From positions 1 to 64,000 of the forward strand of contig DXGM01000012.1 of NCBI GenBank assembly GCA_019113915.1: a DNA stretch of 64,000 nt, given 5' to 3'. This document shows, piece by piece, positions 61,484 through 64,000 of the stretch (position 1 is its first letter; every line of letters begins with the position of its first letter). A program made the position numbers and the translations under genes. The notes beneath the pieces were generated by a model. It ran no database searches. It was not told the DNA's origin and saw only the letters and a list, made by a program, of their open reading frames with translations. This DNA is from Candidatus Gordonibacter avicola (GTDB lineage Bacteria > Actinomycetota > Coriobacteriia > Coriobacteriales > Eggerthellaceae).

Positions 61484-62506
61484 ATGGTGTTCGGAAACAG
61501 CCCGGAGAAGCGCATCGCGCGCGAGGCTGATAAGGTGGCATCGCTCAAAGAGGACCTGGATGCCCTCTCGTGGTCGCGCGTACTTGACATTGGGAAGCTT
61601 CTGCAAACGGGCCGCGGCGACGCGTCCGACTTGGGCACGGAGCTGGTTTCCATCGCGCAGTCGAACATCTCGCTGGCGAATCGCCTGGGTGTTGCCCCTG
61701 CGTCAGAGAACCTGGTGATGGCCTCGGGTATTGAGGTGCTTGAAGGCGGCTTGGCTGAAGCGGCTGCTGAAAACCCCACGCCCACCGAGGTGGCGGCCAG
61801 TGGGTCTGTTGCGTATGTGGTTGCTGCGCCGGTGGAGACTGCTGCGCCGGCGAACGCGCCTGTGACGGCGAACGTACCTGCGCCGCGCGAGGTGAGCGCG
61901 GATGTTGAGGAAGAGACGTTCGACCCGCAAGGGCCTACTGCGGGAGTGGTGTTGCGCTCGATGACTGACCTGCCGTGCGTGCTGCCGCCGCTACCCAACT
62001 TGCAGGAGAAGCCTGCGGAAGCGACGATGGGGGAGTTGGCTGAGCCGGAAGTGGTGGCTGCTGAGGTGGCTGTGGTTGCTTCGGAGCAAGAGACAGTGCC
62101 AGTTACAGAGCCTGTGGCCGAGCCGGAGATGGTGGTTGTGCCGGAGCCTGCGACAGCATCCGAACCTGCTCCTGAACCTGAGCCGACACCCGTGTCGACG
62201 CCGCCCATGATAGATCCTGATGATACAGCACCCCTGCCTGTGGTGGTAGCTTCTCCCGCTGCTGACCCAGCCATAAACGAGGTTGTTCCCGCCGAAACCC
62301 CTGTTTCTGAGCCTGTTGCGCCAGTTCCTGAGCAGCAGGAGGTTCCCTGCGCTGCGCCGGAGCCTGAACAGCCCACCGATGTTCCGTCCGTACCTGAGCG
62401 ATTCTCGCGCTTCCGCAACCTCTACGAAAGTCGCGACGGTAGCCTCTGCGTTTTCGAAGACGAGCACGGCCACCTCGTTGCCGTGGATGCCTCAAAACTC
62501 GCCTAG
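61484..62506 (+). CDS. Pro/Glu/Val-rich low-complexity protein
   Basis: A 340-residue protein of no known family. Residues 1-80 form a compact, charged, probably helical domain (PEKRIAREADKVASLKEDLDALSWSRVLDIGKLLQTGRG). Residues ~85-315 are a long disordered stretch of Pro, Ala, Glu, Val with repeated EPE/PVxEP runs. The last ~35 residues (FSRFRNLYESRDGSLCVFEDEHGHLVAVDASKLA) form a second compact domain. The disordered linker may tether two interaction modules. No signal peptide or membrane helix. The ribosome-binding site is AGGGAGAGG. Confidence 0.72.
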   Translation: MVFGNSPEKRIAREADKVASLKEDLDALSWSRVLDIGKLLQTGRGDASDLGTELVSIAQSNISLANRLGVAPASENLVMASGIEVLEGGLAEAAAENPTPTEVAASGSVAYVVAAPVETAAPANAPVTANVPAPREVSADVEEETFDPQGPTAGVVLRSMTDLPCVLPPLPNLQEKPAEATMGELAEPEVVAAEVAVVASEQETVPVTEPVAEPEMVVVPEPATASEPAPEPEPTPVSTPPMIDPDDTAPLPVVVASPAADPAINEVVPAETPVSEPVAPVPEQQEVPCAAPEPEQPTDVPSVPERFSRFRNLYESRDGSLCVFEDEHGHLVAVDASKLA

Positions 62507-62534
62507 CGGAATTCCCTTCACAGGTACCCCGTAG

Positions 62535-62555
62535 GGCAAGGGTTCTACCCTTGCC
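62535..62555 (+). terminator. Hairpin after the Pro/Glu-rich gene
   Basis: GGCAAGGG-TTCTA-CCCTTGCC is an 8-bp perfect stem. No T-run follows. It is just before the start of a repeat copy. Confidence 0.55.
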
Positions 62556-62570
62556 GCACTCCCGCTCCAC

Positions 62571-62653
62571 AAAAGTGTGACGCGCTTCGCGCTAACTAAT
62601 ACGCCACAAGTTTTCCCCATTCCGTACTTTACGACGCGGGCTGACTGACTTGT
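62571..62653. repeat. Left half of the nested-palindrome element (copy 6)
   Basis: AAAAGTGTGACGCGCTTCGC (62571-62590) and TACGACGCGGGCTGACTGAC match the outer and second-level left arms of the complete copies. The centre and right half are missing. It lies about 70 bp before the phosphoesterase-radical SAM gene. Confidence 0.75.
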
Positions 62654-62723
62654 AGTATTGGCTCTTGGCGATTATTGGATATAATCCTATAAAAAGATTT
62701 TGCACGAGAAGGGACGTGTTTTC

Positions 62724-64000
62724 ATGTCGTCATGCGCTGTGCCCGGGCAGGTGCGCCGGGTGTTCAAAGATGCGGGTCGTGTGTGTCCGGTGGACTACCG
62801 CCTGGCTCCCGACGCGTTCGCGAGCGCACCAACCGAAGCGTGCGACGTGCTCTACGTGGTGGGCGGACTCTACGGCAACCCATTCGCGCTTGACGCTGTG
62901 GATGCCCTGGCGGCGAGCGAGCAGGGGAACGTGCGCGTTGTGCTGAATGGCGACGTGCACTGGTTCGACAAGACGGCCGAGAATTTCGCGAACATCGAGC
63001 GCCGCATTGCGCGCTACATGCCGCTTGTGGGAAACGTGGAGGCTGAGTTGCGCCGTCAGGTGGATGTGGGCGTGGGCTGCGGCTGTGCGTATCCGGAGTG
63101 CACGGGTGACGACGCGGTCAGTCGCTCGAACCGCATCCACAAGAAGCTGTCCGAGGCGGTGGACGCACATCCCGAACTCAAGGAGCCGCTGGTCGACCGC
63201 CCCTCCACGGCGACGGTGACGGTGGCAGGCAAGAAGGTCGCCATCACGCACGGCGACGAGCAGCTGCTCGGCGGCTGGGCCTGCTCGCGCGAATCGCTGC
63301 AGGATGTCCTGCGTCAGGATGAACTTGACCGCTGGATGACCGAGAACGACGTTGACGTGTTTACCACTACGCACACATGCGCGCCGGCCGCACTCGCGCT
63401 CGCGCGCGGGCTTGTGATAAACAACGGTGCCGCGGGTCTGCCGAACTTCACGGGGCAGCAGTTCGGTCTTGCCGTGCGCATAGCCGCAACACCTCATCCC
63501 GATGCGTTATTCGGTGCTGAGCGCGACGGGCTCTACGTGGAAGCCGTCCCGGTGCGCTACGACCACGACGCATTCCTGAACTGGTTCGATACCCTGTGGC
63601 CAGCCGCGAGTCCCGCGGCGGTGTCCTATCGCGCGCGCATTGCAGAAGGCCCCGATGACCATCTGGAAGATTCGCTCCTGGGCGGCTTCCGCCGCGGTCC
63701 GTCGGCGCGCACCGAGGTCTCGCCCCGGCGCGCGTACGCTACCAAGGAGGATGTAAACCTTGCGCTCGCGCAGCTCGTGTATTTCGAGGACATGGTGGAT
63801 GACTCCGCGTGCTTGCGCACCGTGGAAGAGCCCTCTACCATCCAAGTGAATGTCACTGCCCGCTGCAATTTGGCCTGCGCTCACTGCCACGTGGAGGCGG
63901 GGCCGCGTCGCACCGAGGCGATGGATCGCTCTGTGCTTGAGGCGGTGCTGGCTGTGGCAGCGCGTCCGCATATCGAAACCGTGGACGTCACGGGTGGCGC
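62724..64000 (+). CDS. Phosphoesterase-like domain fused to an ArsS-type radical SAM domain (partial)
   Basis: An open frame of 425 codons that runs off the window. Residues ~40-270 resemble a YfcE/MJ0936-type calcineurin-like phosphoesterase: LYVVGGLYGNPFALDAV, VVLNGDVHWFD, LVGNVEAEL, VAITHGDE, FTTTHTCAPAAL and VINNGAAGLPNF. But the first metal motif reads G-x-Y instead of D-x-H, and the GNH motif reads GNV, so catalysis may be lost or altered. Residues ~370 on begin a radical SAM domain with Cys381, Cys385 and Cys388 in ARCNLACAHCHVEAGPRRTE, the version seen in ArsS/'selenodomain' proteins. GA-rich residues ~290-360 link them. The ATG at 62724 follows GAGAAGGGA. The rest of the enzyme lies beyond 64000. 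Confidence 0.8.
   Translation, partial: MSSCAVPGQVRRVFKDAGRVCPVDYRLAPDAFASAPTEACDVLYVVGGLYGNPFALDAVDALAASEQGNVRVVLNGDVHWFDKTAENFANIERRIARYMPLVGNVEAELRRQVDVGVGCGCAYPECTGDDAVSRSNRIHKKLSEAVDAHPELKEPLVDRPSTATVTVAGKKVAITHGDEQLLGGWACSRESLQDVLRQDELDRWMTENDVDVFTTTHTCAPAALALARGLVINNGAAGLPNFTGQQFGLAVRIAATPHPDALFGAERDGLYVEAVPVRYDHDAFLNWFDTLWPAASPAAVSYRARIAEGPDDHLEDSLLGGFRRGPSARTEVSPRRAYATKEDVNLALAQLVYFEDMVDDSACLRTVEEPSTIQVNVTARCNLACAHCHVEAGPRRTEAMDRSVLEAVLAVAARPHIETVDVTGG

Noticed and set aside
61198-62418. 406-residue Ser/Thr/Gly-rich minus-strand frame that looks like a surface protein
   Set aside because: It is the antisense of the Pro/Glu/Val repeats and of truA; repetitive composition is inherited from the sense strand and there is no signal peptide or ribosome-binding site.

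Overview
The window is GC-rich, densely coded bacterial DNA. The gene content suggests an anaerobic actinobacterium of the class Coriobacteriia, most likely family Eggerthellaceae. This is inferred from: a Tat-exported flavin reductase; a molybdopterin oxidoreductase with a ferredoxin partner next to a LuxR regulator carrying about 12 membrane helices; paralogous FAD oxidoreductases with dedicated transporters; 2-hydroxyacyl-CoA-dehydratase-type activases; and an ATP synthase operon ordered I-B-E-F-H-A-G-D-C. No rRNA, tRNA or CRISPR array was seen.

Layout. 1-9.1 kb: a DHA2 drug exporter, a DUF2064 transferase, a universal stress protein, a disulfide oxidoreductase, two rhodaneses that share a putative operator, a PIN/antitoxin pair, a small zinc ribbon and an aquaglyceroporin. 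9.2-15.1 kb: two paralogous LysR regulators and a three-gene dehydratase/activase cluster. 15.5-17.1 kb: an IS3-like insertion. 17.3-20.3 kb: an alpha/beta hydrolase, glpK and rpiB. 20.4-23.7 kb: a Tat lipoprotein flavin reductase divergent from a LysR gene. 23.8-26.6 kb: glyA, upp and dCMP deaminase. 26.8-33.9 kb: the F1Fo ATP synthase. 34.4-39.7 kb: the LuxR regulator, molybdoenzyme, ferredoxin, a membrane protein and a small protein with three DAVTGAT flavinylation-like motifs. 39.7-47.4 kb: a TetR gene, two FAD oxidoreductases, a 95-residue orphan and two transporters. 47.4-56.9 kb: a ParE/Phd pair, a B3/B4 protein behind an attenuator-like hairpin, dinB with a LexA-type box, an acetyltransferase, membrane proteins, a C_GCAxxG_C_C protein, an M20 peptidase and an MFS gene broken by an amber codon. 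57-64 kb: dnaE, truA, a Pro/Glu-rich protein, and a phosphoesterase-like domain fused to a radical SAM domain that runs off the window.

Two families of dispersed intergenic repeats run through the window. One is a nested palindrome of about 340 bp, complete in two copies and partial in four, with ends resembling terminal inverted repeats. The other is a GTCATCCTGAGCG...GAAGGATCCCG palindrome in four copies or part-copies. One copy of the second family separates the dehydratase genes from their activase and is flanked by a duplicated ribosome-binding site and start codon.

The strongest candidates for undescribed biology are the DAVTGAT protein in the molybdoenzyme locus, the phosphoesterase/radical SAM fusion, the shared rhodanese operator and the hairpin leader of the B3/B4 gene. 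All gene functions come from reading motifs in the translated sequence. No database search was possible.
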